The position numbers were made by a program, and so were the translations under genes. Below, in pieces: positions 27,393 through 36,885 of a DNA stretch of 64,000 nt; within the stretch, counting starts at the first letter, position 1; each line of letters begins with the position of its first letter. Location: NCBI GenBank assembly GCA_031275285.1, contig JAISOY010000189.1:1-64000 (forward strand). The letters are read 5' to 3'. The notes beneath the pieces are model-generated. The model saw only the letters and a program-made list of their open reading frames with translations, did no database searches and was not told the DNA's origin. Source of the DNA: Bacteroidales bacterium (GTDB lineage: Bacteria > Bacteroidota > Bacteroidia > Bacteroidales > UBA4181).

Positions 27393-28412
27393 ATGAAAAG
27401 AATATATATTGTTCTGATAAGTATCCTGTTGAGTGCAAATGTCTCCGCTACATCGGATATTGAACAGAAAGACCCATACCTGACCCGTACCTTTCCGGCC
27501 TCAAGTATTAAAAATGTAGAAGCATCCACAGCAGGGGGAAGTATCACCGTAGATGGTAATGCTTCCGGCGAAGCTGTCGTTGATGTATTTGTCACCCATA
27601 GTAACTGGTCGGAAGAGAAAATAAAGGACGAATTTGAAAAAAATCACACTTTGGAACTGGAGGTAAAAAACGGAAAATTATATGTTATCGCCAAAAGAAA
27701 AGGCCCGTCATTTGGCTCTTCATTGAGTATTTCGTTTAGAATCAAGGTTCCCGGAAATACAAATTGTGAATTAAGCACCAGTGGAGGAAGTATCCGGATC
27801 AGCGATTTATCAGGAACTCAAAATTTCAGAACCAGCGGAGGCTCTTTGAATATCAAGAATCTGTCGGGTACTACATCAGGAAGAACATCAGGAGGAAGCA
27901 TCCAGGTTTCAGGATCAAGTGATAAAATTGATCTCTCGACCAGTGGAGGAAGCATTACAGCTACCGATTGTACAGGTGATATATCCCTGAATACCTCAGG
28001 AGGCAGTCTCAACTTAAAAAACCTTAATGGAAAAATCAATGCGGCTACCAGCGGAGGAAGCGTTACGGCAAATGATATTACCGGGACTTTAAAAGCCGGG
28101 ACATCCGGCGGAAGCATGAACCTGAAAAGTATATCCGGCAATCTGGATGCCCGTACATCAGGAGGGAGTATGACGGTAGAAATGTCGTTGGTCAGCGAAT
28201 ATGTACAACTATCAAACAGTGGAAGAATAGAAGTTTCTCTTCCTTCGGGTACAGGGTATCAGTTAAAAATAAGAGGATCAAAAATTGAAACGAATAATCT
28301 TAGGAATTTCAACGGCAGTATGGAAACAAAAAGCCTTGAAGGAACCGTCCTCGACGGTGGACCAAGCATCAATGTCAGCACTTCGCAGAGAGTCTCTTTA
28401 TCATTTAAATAA
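27393..28412 (+). CDS. DUF4097-like exported beta-ladder protein with TSGGS repeats
   Basis: A 339-residue protein with a signal peptide (ending ANVSAT). The central third is a ladder of at least seven TSGGS motifs at about 18-19-residue spacing (TSGGSIRI, TSGGSLNI, TSGGSIQV, TSGGSITA, TSGGSLNL, TSGGSVTA, TSGGSMNL, TSGGSMTV), as expected for one strand-turn per coil of a right-handed beta-helix. It follows the DUF2807 gene by 19 bp and closes the operon before a terminator. It is probably an envelope-stress-induced surface or periplasmic protein; the role is unknown. Confidence 0.85.
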   Translation: MKRIYIVLISILLSANVSATSDIEQKDPYLTRTFPASSIKNVEASTAGGSITVDGNASGEAVVDVFVTHSNWSEEKIKDEFEKNHTLELEVKNGKLYVIAKRKGPSFGSSLSISFRIKVPGNTNCELSTSGGSIRISDLSGTQNFRTSGGSLNIKNLSGTTSGRTSGGSIQVSGSSDKIDLSTSGGSITATDCTGDISLNTSGGSLNLKNLNGKINAATSGGSVTANDITGTLKAGTSGGSMNLKSISGNLDARTSGGSMTVEMSLVSEYVQLSNSGRIEVSLPSGTGYQLKIRGSKIETNNLRNFNGSMETKSLEGTVLDGGPSINVSTSQRVSLSFK

Positions 28413-28423
28413 ATTTAGGTAGA

Positions 28424-28452
28424 AAAGACATCCGGCCTTGCCGGATGTCTTT
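28424..28452 (+). terminator. rho-independent terminator of the sigma/DUF4097 operon
   Basis: AAAGACATCCGGC (28424-28436) pairs perfectly with GCCGGATGTCTTT (28440-28452) around a 3-nt loop, 12 bp past the stop codon. Confidence 0.9.
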
Positions 28453-28489
28453 GAATTATATCAAATTACTATACAACTAACCTACACTA

Positions 28490-28897
28490 TTAAGGCAACA
28501 TTACGGACAATAATCCTATCCCAAAAACAATCCCGATACGAATAAGATTTTCCTTTGTAAAATTGGGTATTTTATTACGTTTACGCCATAAAAGAGCCAA
28601 GGCAAGTAACATGAATACTAATCCTCCAAAAAAGATATTCCATCCGCTCACTCCGTAATGCAATGCTATAAATACCACACCTATTATGTAAGTGGTTATA
28701 GCCATTCCTATACCTATAGCTGCAAGTGCTGTTGCCCATCCTGTACGTTTTACCTTCAATAATGGGTATAGTATGTATATGATGAATAATCCTGTTATCA
28801 CTGCTAACTGTAAAAGAGCATAACCAGGAATACTACAAATCTGAAATATCCTGGCCAAAACAAATATACATCCTAAAGCTATCTCAATTTTCTTCAT
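28490..28897 (-). CDS. small four-helix membrane protein, unknown
   Basis: A 135-residue protein with four to five hydrophobic helices, including LLQLAVITGLFIIYILYPLL and GWNIFFGGLVFMLLALALLW, and basic connecting loops. I recognise no family. It is transcribed toward the terminator of the neighbouring operon. Confidence 0.6.
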   Translation of the reverse strand: MKKIEIALGCIFVLARIFQICSIPGYALLQLAVITGLFIIYILYPLLKVKRTGWATALAAIGIGMAITTYIIGVVFIALHYGVSGWNIFFGGLVFMLLALALLWRKRNKIPNFTKENLIRIGIVFGIGLLSVMLP

Positions 28898-29131
28898 TTC
28901 TTACCAACATTTATTTTTTACGAATATTTTTCCACATCTGCTGTGGCACATACATATCATTTGCTATAACAGCAACTTACTTTAGGTGACATCCCAAAAA
29001 GCAACCCTTTTAACCCCGCTACTTACCAAATAATTACAGGTATAATTCGAATGAATGAGCCTTTCCGGTCACATCCTTCCTGATCAGGGATATAAATCCA
29101 AACACAGCTGATCCGTAACAAAAATATAAAT

Positions 29132-29139
29132 TAACTTTG
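29132..29139 (+). promoter_or_regulatory. -7 box (TAACTTTG) upstream of menG
   Basis: TAACTTTG matches the Bacteroidota -7 consensus TAnnTTTG and ends 28 bp before the menG ATG. No clear -33 TTTG is visible at the usual distance. Confidence 0.5.
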
Positions 29140-29167
29140 TATCCTTAAAGTTAATTACATAAACAAT

Positions 29168-29857
29168 ATGGCTGATAAGGAAGATGTCAGGGACTTATTC
29201 GACGATATAGCCCCCAATTATGATAAATTAAACCACCTGCTTTCGTTTAATATCGATAAGACATGGCGGAAAAAAGCGATAAAACAACTTGATAAACATA
29301 CTAAAAAGGTTCTTGATGTTGCCTGCGGCACAGGTGATCTGGCTATCGCAGCTGTAAAAAGGGGAATATCTGAAGTATATGGCATTGACATTTCTGAAAA
29401 GATGCTGGAAATCGGAAAAGAAAAAATAATAAAATCAGGCTGGCAGGAAAAAATACATTTACAAAAAGGAGATAGTGAAAATATAAGCTTCGATGATAAC
29501 ATATTTGATGCGGTAACTGTCGCTTTCGGCGTCCGTAATTTCGAACATCTGGAAACAGGACTTAAAGAAATGAACCGGGTACTAAAAAAGGAGGGAAAAG
29601 TTGTCATCCTTGAATTTTCGACACCTTCTACTTTTCCTATGAAACAGTTATACGCTTTCTATTTCAAACATATCCTTCCGGTAATAGGGGGCACCGTATC
29701 AAAAAACAAGCAGGCATATCAATATTTACCCGATTCGGTAGCACATTTTCCACAGGGAAAAGATTTTCTTCAGATCATGCACAGGTGCGGTTATAACAAC
29801 ACATCTATGAAAAGCCTTACATTCGGTATTGCCAGGATATATACCGGTTTTAAATAA
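29168..29857 (+). CDS. menG: demethylmenaquinone methyltransferase (UbiE/MenG)
   Basis: A 229-residue protein with SAM motif VLDVACGTGDLAIAAVKRG and the UbiE/MenG signatures VAFGVRNFEHLETGLKEMNRVL, and the C-terminal YQYLPDSVAHFPQG. It methylates demethylmenaquinone in the last step of menaquinone synthesis. The menA gene lies convergent and overlaps it by 8 bp at the stop codons, so two steps of one pathway are encoded tail to tail. Confidence 0.95.
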   Translation: MADKEDVRDLFDDIAPNYDKLNHLLSFNIDKTWRKKAIKQLDKHTKKVLDVACGTGDLAIAAVKRGISEVYGIDISEKMLEIGKEKIIKSGWQEKIHLQKGDSENISFDDNIFDAVTVAFGVRNFEHLETGLKEMNRVLKKEGKVVILEFSTPSTFPMKQLYAFYFKHILPVIGGTVSKNKQAYQYLPDSVAHFPQGKDFLQIMHRCGYNNTSMKSLTFGIARIYTGFK

Positions 29858-30752
29858 TCAGGGATATTCCGAAAAGGACGGTTAATAGCAGGGTCATCAG
29901 AGACAGATTACGTAGTTGTACATCCAGCTTACGTCCGGATGAACGATACACAGCAATCAAATGAAACACAAACATAGGTAGTACCAGTAAATAAATCCAA
30001 CTGGTAACACCCTTATTGTGTAGTAATGAATACAAAAACAGAAGACACCAGGCTCCTGATATGAGAAAAAGGTGATAGATTTTGGCTTTATGTTCACCCA
30101 TTTTTACAACCAATGTGTTCTTCCCGTATTCTTTATCATTTTCCCTGTCCCGGATATTATTCACATTTAGTACCCCCATACTTAACATGCCTATCGCTGA
30201 GGCAGGCAGAAATACACTCAATACCAATGTATGGGTCGCCAAATAATAGACTCCGGCTGTACTTACCCAACCAAAAAAGATAAAAACAGCGATATCACCC
30301 AACCCTTTATACCCGTAGTTATTCTTTCCAACCGTATATTTGACGGCGGCGATGATGGCCAAAATACCAAGTGCCAGCATGGTCCATCCTCCAACACAAA
30401 ACAATGTACCAAAGGACGATATGATCAAACAGATACCGGATACCAGAGACAATATTATGAATAATATGATCATCTGTTTCAGGTTTTTCAGCGTCAATCC
30501 CCCAGGCTGCAGTGCCCTTACCGGACCGATGCGGGAATCATTATCCACCCCATTCATACTATCCCCGTATTCATTGGACACATTGGACAATATTTGTAAA
30601 CAAAGAGTTGTTGTAATGGCTGTTACAAAGATCCATATATTGAAATTACCTGAAGCAGAAGCCAGGAAAATACCAGTCAGAATACCTGAAACAGAGAGCG
30701 GTAAAGTCCTTAACCGGAAACTTTTAATATAATATTTTAATTTACTCATCAA
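29850..30752 (-). CDS. menA: 1,4-dihydroxy-2-naphthoate polyprenyltransferase MenA
   Basis: A 300-residue UbiA-family membrane protein with about eight helices. The polyprenyl-diphosphate site is NVSNEYGDSMNGVDND, with GPVRALQPGGLT after it, and the second Asp-rich motif is NNIRDRENDKEYGKNTLVVKMG. It attaches the prenyl chain to dihydroxynaphthoate, the step before MenG. It starts inside the last codons of the upstream transporter gene (11-bp overlap), suggesting coupled translation. Confidence 0.93.
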   Translation of the reverse strand: MMSKLKYYIKSFRLRTLPLSVSGILTGIFLASASGNFNIWIFVTAITTTLCLQILSNVSNEYGDSMNGVDNDSRIGPVRALQPGGLTLKNLKQMIILFIILSLVSGICLIISSFGTLFCVGGWTMLALGILAIIAAVKYTVGKNNYGYKGLGDIAVFIFFGWVSTAGVYYLATHTLVLSVFLPASAIGMLSMGVLNVNNIRDRENDKEYGKNTLVVKMGEHKAKIYHLFLISGAWCLLFLYSLLHNKGVTSWIYLLVLPMFVFHLIAVYRSSGRKLDVQLRNLSLMTLLLTVLFGISLII

Positions 30753-31605
30753 TCACATCTTTTTTTCCTTTTATCTTTATATAAACCAACAGGATGACAT
30801 TCATCAGAAGCGCATAAATAATAGCCGGAATAGCCATTACATCGTTATTGAATATAAAAGGCCCGGAAGCGACAGCAATTGCCTGGGCTGCATTTTGCAT
30901 GCCTACTTCGATAACAATCGTTCTTTTCTTTTTCTCACGCAGCTTTAATAACATTGACAACAAGTATCCTCCCAGAAGAGCAGTGATAATGAGCAGGAGA
31001 ATGCATAACCCCAGCTTTCCGATATAACGGAAAATGGTGGCATAATGTTGAATGAAAAAGATCGACACCAAGAGTATCAACGCTGGAAAGGCTATTTTTC
31101 CCAAAATTCTTTTTAGTTTCCCGGCTTGTTCCGGATATCTGAATTTAAAGAGCTGGCCCAACAAAATAGGTACAAGCATCAACAAAACATTCTGAATAAT
31201 CAGTGCACCGACCGGTAGATTGATTGTACCATCACCTCCTCCGAATAATCCTACTGTAAAAGACATAATAAAAGGAATCGTAAAAAGAGTCAGGATACTA
31301 CTGATGGTAGTTAAGCCGACAGAGAGCGCTACGTCACCTTTTGCCAGTAATGAGAATATGTTGGACGAACTTCCTCCAGGTGAACAGGTGATCAGTATCA
31401 AACCGATAAAAAACAATTCGTCTAACTGAAAAACCCAGGCCCATAAAAACCCTAAAGCAGGCAATAACAGCATCTGTCCGGTCAACCCCGCTATTAACGG
31501 TTTAGGACGTTTAATAAGCTGCCGGAAATCGTTCAGCCGAAGTTCCAGACCTAACTGGAACATCAATACCGTAAGAATCGGAAGAACAATGAAAATAGCA
31601 TTCAT
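30742..31605 (-). CDS. BASS-type bile acid:sodium symporter family transporter
   Basis: A 287-residue membrane protein with nine to ten helices and the SBF signature ITCSPGGSSSNIFSLLAKGDVALSV near residue 75 and EVGMQNAAQAIAVA near residue 228. The family moves organic anions with Na+. Physical coupling to menA is suggestive (naphthoate or a precursor could be the cargo), but that is only inference. Confidence 0.9.
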   Translation of the reverse strand: MNAIFIVLPILTVLMFQLGLELRLNDFRQLIKRPKPLIAGLTGQMLLLPALGFLWAWVFQLDELFFIGLILITCSPGGSSSNIFSLLAKGDVALSVGLTTISSILTLFTIPFIMSFTVGLFGGGDGTINLPVGALIIQNVLLMLVPILLGQLFKFRYPEQAGKLKRILGKIAFPALILLVSIFFIQHYATIFRYIGKLGLCILLLIITALLGGYLLSMLLKLREKKKRTIVIEVGMQNAAQAIAVASGPFIFNNDVMAIPAIIYALLMNVILLVYIKIKGKKDVIDE

Positions 31606-31715
31606 TAGGTTTTTCTGTAAAAAAGAACTGCAAATATAAAACTTTGTCAGGTTCTTTCCATCCAGAAAAGAATCAACAGCAAATAGTTTAGCCTATATAT
31701 TTATTTAAATCCCTG

Positions 31716-32597
31716 TTATTTCATAGGTATAAACCTGTAACCTCCTGATTTTTCCTTTCTCACTTCTCCCATGCCGGGAAAAGCGATATGCATTCCTGCA
31801 ATAGGAATTTTATTTTTGGTTACATATTCCAAAACTTCCTTCCTGCTGGTAACTGCTGTTTCAGGGTCCACATCATAAGTGACCGCTACCTGCGGATAAG
31901 GCATTTGTATAGCCATAGCATGTGTCAGATCTCCCCACACCAACATTTTTTTCTTTCCCGACTCCAAGAGGAACATCGTATGTCCCGGTGTATGCCCAAA
32001 TGCCGCGATTCCCCGGATACCCGGAAGTATCTCTTTGGATGCGTCTTTCAAATCCGGAGCAGGGAACAGATGTATCTTATCCTTATATGCCGCGATCACC
32101 TTGCGTGGAGCATGGAAACCTCCCCGACGGTTTTCCGGTAATCGATTCATGGCGTCATCGCTCATCCAGTAATCATATTCCTGTTGGGCAATGTAAATGT
32201 CTGCATTCGGGAAGTTGATCTGCTTGTCTTTCATCATACCCCCAATATGATCGCCATGCATATGTGTGAGCAGTACGATGTCTATCTGTTCCGCAGTAAC
32301 ATTGAAAGCCTCGAGGTTATCAAACAATTTGTTGCCAAATCCTGCATCGATCAACACATTTTTTCCCGGCATCTTTACTAAAAAAGCATTCACTGCATTG
32401 GAAAAATTCCCATCAGGCAATGTTTTCCGAATCATTTCCGGCGTAGCCCCGATCAAAATACCGGGCTTACCTTCAGACTGATTTTCCGATAGTAAGATCA
32501 CTTCCATATCTCCAACCTTGTATTTATAGGTATTTTGAGCAAAAATACTCCCTCCTATCGAAGAAAATACAACTAAAAAGATCCATAAGTTTTTCAT
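31716..32597 (-). CDS. exported MBL-fold metallo-hydrolase
   Basis: A 293-residue protein with a signal peptide (ending GGSIFAQ) and the metallo-beta-lactamase motif THMHGDHIGG, a GHTPGHT motif and a late IAGMHIAFPGMG. The arrangement resembles lactonase/quorum-quenching-like and general MBL hydrolases with a periplasmic location. The substrate is unknown. It is followed, on the same strand, by a phosphoesterase gene beyond 129 bp. Confidence 0.88.
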   Translation of the reverse strand: MKNLWIFLVVFSSIGGSIFAQNTYKYKVGDMEVILLSENQSEGKPGILIGATPEMIRKTLPDGNFSNAVNAFLVKMPGKNVLIDAGFGNKLFDNLEAFNVTAEQIDIVLLTHMHGDHIGGMMKDKQINFPNADIYIAQQEYDYWMSDDAMNRLPENRRGGFHAPRKVIAAYKDKIHLFPAPDLKDASKEILPGIRGIAAFGHTPGHTMFLLESGKKKMLVWGDLTHAMAIQMPYPQVAVTYDVDPETAVTSRKEVLEYVTKNKIPIAGMHIAFPGMGEVRKEKSGGYRFIPMK

Positions 32598-32726
32598 CTG
32601 TATAAAATTATTATTAATGGTTAGATGAACCCCGAAGGGCTCAGTGAAACTAAATGTCCAATTTTGTTCATTACGGTGTGTATACCGCTATGTTCATGGA
32701 CATTTCATAATAAGTTTATTTTTATT

Positions 32727-33638
32727 CTATTTATTGTTAGCATAATCCATCTTCTGGTCCTTACAATTATAAAAACCCCGGATATGAATATTCAACCCTT
32801 TATCTACCTCCACAATGGCGAAACTGTTGTTATCCGGCAAACTACCTTCTATCATACCTTTCATCGTATAGTAATGAATACCATTACGGAAACTGTGGTG
32901 TCCTGCATGATGATGTCCCTGAAATACAGCAATGACCTTTTTACTCTGCTCAAGAATATCTACTATCTCACCAGCATTGCCTACACACACATTCTTATTG
33001 ATCCCTGAAAAAGAATCCAACAGCTGATGCAGAAAGATGATCACCGGATAGGTATGGCCTGATAATTCTTTTTGCAACCAATCCTTTTGTTCTGCAGGAA
33101 TAAAAGCTTTGGTCCAGTTGAATTTTCCGGAATCATAATCTGATCCGTCTTCATTATAGTTGGCATCCAGTACAATAAATTTCAGATGATTCCGGATAAA
33201 AGAATAATATGTTTTGTTCCTGGCTTTACCATGATTCCGGGTATGCTGAAGAAAATCCTTTTTAGAAATGCTGTCCATATCGTGGTTTCCAAGCACATGA
33301 TATAAAGGTCCTTTATATTTCTTCAGGGTGCTTTCTATTTCATCCAGGAATGACAATGTTTCCGTTTTAACCGGATCGATCCCCTGATCTTTCAGATCGC
33401 CCAGTTCAATAAGGAAATCCATATGTTCCCTGTTATATACCTGAATAGCTTCTGTCAGTTTAGTGATGGATTGGTCAAAATAACGGGTTCCGTTCACCTT
33501 CCTGCGGGCAAAATGAATATCCGTAAGCAGGCCGAAACGGGTATTTTCTTCAGGTACACTGCCGGAGAAATCTAAACCGGCCAATAGGATCATCCCGCCA
33601 CATGACTTTTTAATGAAAGATCTGCGATTCATATTCAT
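32727..33638 (-). CDS. exported calcineurin-like metallophosphoesterase
   Basis: A 303-residue protein that opens with a Tat-like signal (NRRSFIKKSC) and then the metal motifs LLTDIHF, IELGDLKD, VLGNHDMD, IFLHQLL and GHHHAGHH. The start could be the first or third codon (both ATG). The family cleaves phosphoesters, including nucleotides and lipid phosphates. No neighbour specifies a substrate. It lacks the FnIII domain seen in the phosphoesterase at the left edge. Confidence 0.88.
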   Translation of the reverse strand: MNMNRRSFIKKSCGGMILLAGLDFSGSVPEENTRFGLLTDIHFARRKVNGTRYFDQSITKLTEAIQVYNREHMDFLIELGDLKDQGIDPVKTETLSFLDEIESTLKKYKGPLYHVLGNHDMDSISKKDFLQHTRNHGKARNKTYYSFIRNHLKFIVLDANYNEDGSDYDSGKFNWTKAFIPAEQKDWLQKELSGHTYPVIIFLHQLLDSFSGINKNVCVGNAGEIVDILEQSKKVIAVFQGHHHAGHHSFRNGIHYYTMKGMIEGSLPDNNSFAIVEVDKGLNIHIRGFYNCKDQKMDYANNK

Positions 33639-33773
33639 AATTGATGATCGTATTCGTATTTTTATCCAGACAAAAATAGATTTTTCTCCCTCAATTTATG
33701 CCATTTAAGACAAATAAAAATCGTAATATTTATGAACAATATACATGGATTAAACCGCCATGTCAGTCGCATT

Positions 33774-33865
33774 AAGCATTCAGTGCTATTTATTATTTTA
33801 TTAAGTCTCATTGATTAAGCGAATTACGATCAGAAAATATAACATTAATTGTTTAATATTACTTA
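33774..33865 (+). repeat. 92-bp dispersed intergenic repeat, copy B
   Basis: It begins AAGCATTCAGTGCT and ends ATATTACTTA. It lies between the phosphoesterase gene and the end of the xylose operon, in direct orientation relative to copy E on the far side of the locus (about 88% identical by hand alignment). Confidence 0.9.
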
Positions 33866-34010
33866 CCTTCCTACGTATAACAGACTTAATACTACAAATC
33901 GCCACTATTCTTTTCATAATCATATCAATAAAAAAAGCATACCTGACAATGATCCCTACTATTTTCCAGATAAAATATCTTAAAGACCAACTCCCAATTC
34001 ATCATCCAAC

Positions 34011-34055
34011 ACAAAAATTGAGAATGGGGCATTAAAAATGACTCCATTCTCAATT
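34011..34055 (-). terminator. rho-independent terminator of the xylose operon
   Basis: AATTGAGAATGG (34016-34027) pairs perfectly with CCATTCTCAATT (34044-34055). On the minus strand the stem is followed by TTTTTG. It lies 9 bp past the xylE stop codon. Confidence 0.85.
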
Positions 34056-34063
34056 CTCCATTT

Positions 34064-35446
34064 TCAATTTTTCTTCCATACTTTTTCCATCTCTTCCAAT
34101 GACTTTCCTTTCGTTTCGGGAATCATCTTCCAGACAAATAATGCTGAAAGTACCGCCATGGATCCGTAGAAAGCGTAGGTCATTCCTCCACTGAATTCCA
34201 TCATAGGCGGATAAGTGGATGAAATGAGGTAATTGGCAAACCATTGTGCTGCAACAGCAATAGCCACGGCTTGTCCACGAATTTTGTTCGGGAATATTTC
34301 AGCGATCAGTACCCAGCAGATCGGCCCCCATGACATCATAAACGAGGCTGTATATATAATAATGAAAACCAATGTACTGATACCGATAACATCATTAAAG
34401 GCCAGGGCCGATATGGCAAACATTCCTATCGCCATTCCTATCGATCCTGTGATAAGTAATGGCTTGCGCCCCCACTTATCAACAGTTATGATGGCTATCA
34501 CTGTAAAAATAACATTGACCAGTCCCATGATGATGGTCTGTAACATAGATGCATCTTTTGCCGCTCCCATACTTTCGAAAATGCGGGGTGCATAATACAA
34601 GGCTACATTTATGCCGACAAATTGCTGAAATACGGAAAGTAAAATTCCAATAACGATCACCTTCTTTCCATAAGAGAATAGCCTGGCCGATGATTGTTTT
34701 ACAGAAGCGGATATCTCTTCCATGATCTTCCCCGCTCTTTCTTTTCCGTTGATCTTCGACAATACCTGTAATGCCTTTTCGGATCTGTTGGACAAAGCAA
34801 GGTAACGCGGTGTTTCAGGCACCAGAAACAATAGTATACCGAATAATGCTGCAGGAATGGCTTCGGAAGCAAACATATAACGCCAACCTGTTGAGTTGAC
34901 CCATTCTATGGATTGTCCGCGGGCAATACCCCAGTTTACAAAATAAACCACCAGCATACCAAAGATGATCGCGAACTGGTTGAATGAGACCAAACGTCCA
35001 CGGATCTCTGCCGGAGCAATTTCCCCGATATACATAGGACAGATAGCTGAAGCCAGCCCCACTCCTACTCCTCCTATTATACGGTAAATATTGAATGTGA
35101 TCAGCAATGATATGGACGGCTCTCCTTTTGTAAAGAAAAAAGTTTCCGGAAAAGCCGATCCCAACGCCGAAAGAAAAAACAACAGGGCTGCAATGGAGAG
35201 TGAATTCTTTCTTCCCAGTCTTGAAGAAAAGAAGCCGGATAATGCCCCACCGATGATGCAGCCGATCAATGCACTCGACACGGTAGCACCATGAATAAAT
35301 GTACTTAATTCCAAAGGTTTGATCAGGAATTCCTGAATGGATTTTTCCGCACCGGAGATTACAGCAGTATCATATCCGAAAAGTAATCCGCCAATGGTAG
35401 CTACCAAGGTGATGCCGAAAACATAAGCTGAATTGTATTGCTTCAT
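34064..35446 (-). CDS. xylE: MFS sugar porter, xylose:H+ symporter
   Basis: A 460-residue, twelve-helix member of the sugar porter family with LLFGYDTAVISGAEKSIQEF, RLGRKNSL, the conserved PETPRYL (near residue 210) and PETKGKSLEEME at the C-terminus, plus QQFVGINVALYYAPRIF in helix 7. It ends the operon regulator-xylB-Gfo/Idh-Gfo/Idh-xylA-xylE, which fixes xylose as the most likely substrate. Confidence 0.93.
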   Translation of the reverse strand: MKQYNSAYVFGITLVATIGGLLFGYDTAVISGAEKSIQEFLIKPLELSTFIHGATVSSALIGCIIGGALSGFFSSRLGRKNSLSIAALLFFLSALGSAFPETFFFTKGEPSISLLITFNIYRIIGGVGVGLASAICPMYIGEIAPAEIRGRLVSFNQFAIIFGMLVVYFVNWGIARGQSIEWVNSTGWRYMFASEAIPAALFGILLFLVPETPRYLALSNRSEKALQVLSKINGKERAGKIMEEISASVKQSSARLFSYGKKVIVIGILLSVFQQFVGINVALYYAPRIFESMGAAKDASMLQTIIMGLVNVIFTVIAIITVDKWGRKPLLITGSIGMAIGMFAISALAFNDVIGISTLVFIIIYTASFMMSWGPICWVLIAEIFPNKIRGQAVAIAVAAQWFANYLISSTYPPMMEFSGGMTYAFYGSMAVLSALFVWKMIPETKGKSLEEMEKVWKKN

Positions 35447-35499
35447 AATTAATAGGTAAGAAGGGTCGGTAATAGCTGATATACCGACCCTTATGAATA

Positions 35500-36828
35500 T
35501 TAAATATATAAATTAATAATGGATTCGTATAACTCCTGTTTCCCGCTGATCTGTGCAGGTTCACCGTTCCTGGAAGCAATATCCCGCAAATCTTCAAGTG
35601 TCAGCTTGCCGTCTTCAAACTTTTTACCATCTCCATTATCAAAGGATGCATAACGGGCAGCACGCATTTTCTTGTAATCCGACTTTTCAAGTACATCGGC
35701 AGCAACCAGCAAAGCTCTTGCAAATACATCCATTCCCGAAATATGTGCGATGAAAATATCCTCCAGATCCGTAGAATTACGACGGGTCTTCGCATCGAAA
35801 TTGGTACCTCCGGTACCTAAGCCTCCGGCTTCCACAATTACCAGCATTGCCTGGACCAGTTCATAGATATCGATCGGAAACTGGTCGGTATCCCATCCAT
35901 TCTGGTAATCGCCACGGTTTGCATCAATAGATCCCAATAAACCGGCATCGGCAGCTGTCTGCAATTCATGCTCGAAAGTATGGCCGGCCAATGTGGCATG
36001 GTTCACTTCGATATTGATCTTGAAATCCTTATCCAGACCGAAATGACGAAGGAAGCCGATAACCGTTTCAGTGTCCGCATCATATTGATGTTTGGTCGGT
36101 TCCATGGGTTTAGGCTCGATCAGAAAAGTACCTTTAAATCCTTGTTTACGCGCATAATCGCGGGCTATGGATAACATCATGGCCAGATGTTCTTTTTCCC
36201 GCTTCATATTGGTATTGAGCAAAGTCATATATCCTTCACGGCCACCCCAGAATACATAATTGGCTCCACCTAATGCGATCGTCGCATCAATGGCATTTTT
36301 GATCTGTGCACCGGCATAGGCTACCGATTCGAAATTCGGATTGGTGGCAGCTCCGTTCATATAACGGGTATGACCGAATACATTTGCTGTGCCCCAAAGC
36401 AGTTTGATCCCCGAAGCTGCTTGTTTTTCCCTGGCATAATCCACTATTTTCGAAAGATTGCTTTCATATTCCATAACAGAATTTCCTTCATCAATCAGAT
36501 CCACATCGTGAAAACAATAGAACGGGATACCGATTTTGGTCATGAATTCAAAAGCTGCATCCATCTTGTATTTAGCACGACTGATGGCATCATTTCCGGC
36601 ATTCCATGGGAATGTTTTGGTTCCTCCACCAAACGGGTCACCTCCTTCGGCGCACAACGTATGCCAGTATGCCATGGAAAAGCGGAACCAGTCTTTCATA
36701 CTCTTACCCATTACCTTTTGGTTTTCATCATACCAACGGAAAGCTAAGGGATTCTTGTTTTCCTTCCCTTCAAATTTAATTTTTCCTATACCCGGAAAAA
36801 ATTCCTTGTTGCCTAATGTGATACTCAT
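35500..36828 (-). CDS. xylA: xylose isomerase
   Basis: A 442-residue enzyme of the long (class II) type. The active-site segments are visible: [10 protein letters not shown] (catalytic His), [27 protein letters not shown] (metal-binding Glu/Lys) and a late [13 protein letters not shown]. It interconverts D-xylose and D-xylulose in the cytoplasm. The next gene in the pathway, xylB, lies two genes upstream. Confidence 0.97.
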   Translation of the reverse strand: MSITLGNKEFFPGIGKIKFEGKENKNPLAFRWYDENQKVMGKSMKDWFRFSMAYWHTLCAEGGDPFGGGTKTFPWNAGNDAISRAKYKMDAAFEFMTKIGIPFYCFHDVDLIDEGNSVMEYESNLSKIVDYAREKQAASGIKLLWGTANVFGHTRYMNGAATNPNFESVAYAGAQIKNAIDATIALGGANYVFWGGREGYMTLLNTNMKREKEHLAMMLSIARDYARKQGFKGTFLIEPKPMEPTKHQYDADTETVIGFLRHFGLDKDFKINIEVNHATLAGHTFEHELQTAADAGLLGSIDANRGDYQNGWDTDQFPIDIYELVQAMLVIVEAGGLGTGGTNFDAKTRRNSTDLEDIFIAHISGMDVFARALLVAADVLEKSDYKKMRAARYASFDNGDGKKFEDGKLTLEDLRDIASRNGEPAQISGKQELYESIINLYI

Positions 36829-36885
36829 AATATTTCTTTTTTTAATTTATAATTTCTGATAATATATTTGTCTTTGTAGTTTCAT

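Noticed and set aside
27818-28141. 107-codon frame antisense to the DUF4097-like gene
   Set aside because: It is the mirror of TSGGS-coding repeats (Pro/Leu/Val-rich) and has no start context or homology; the plus-strand gene explains it.
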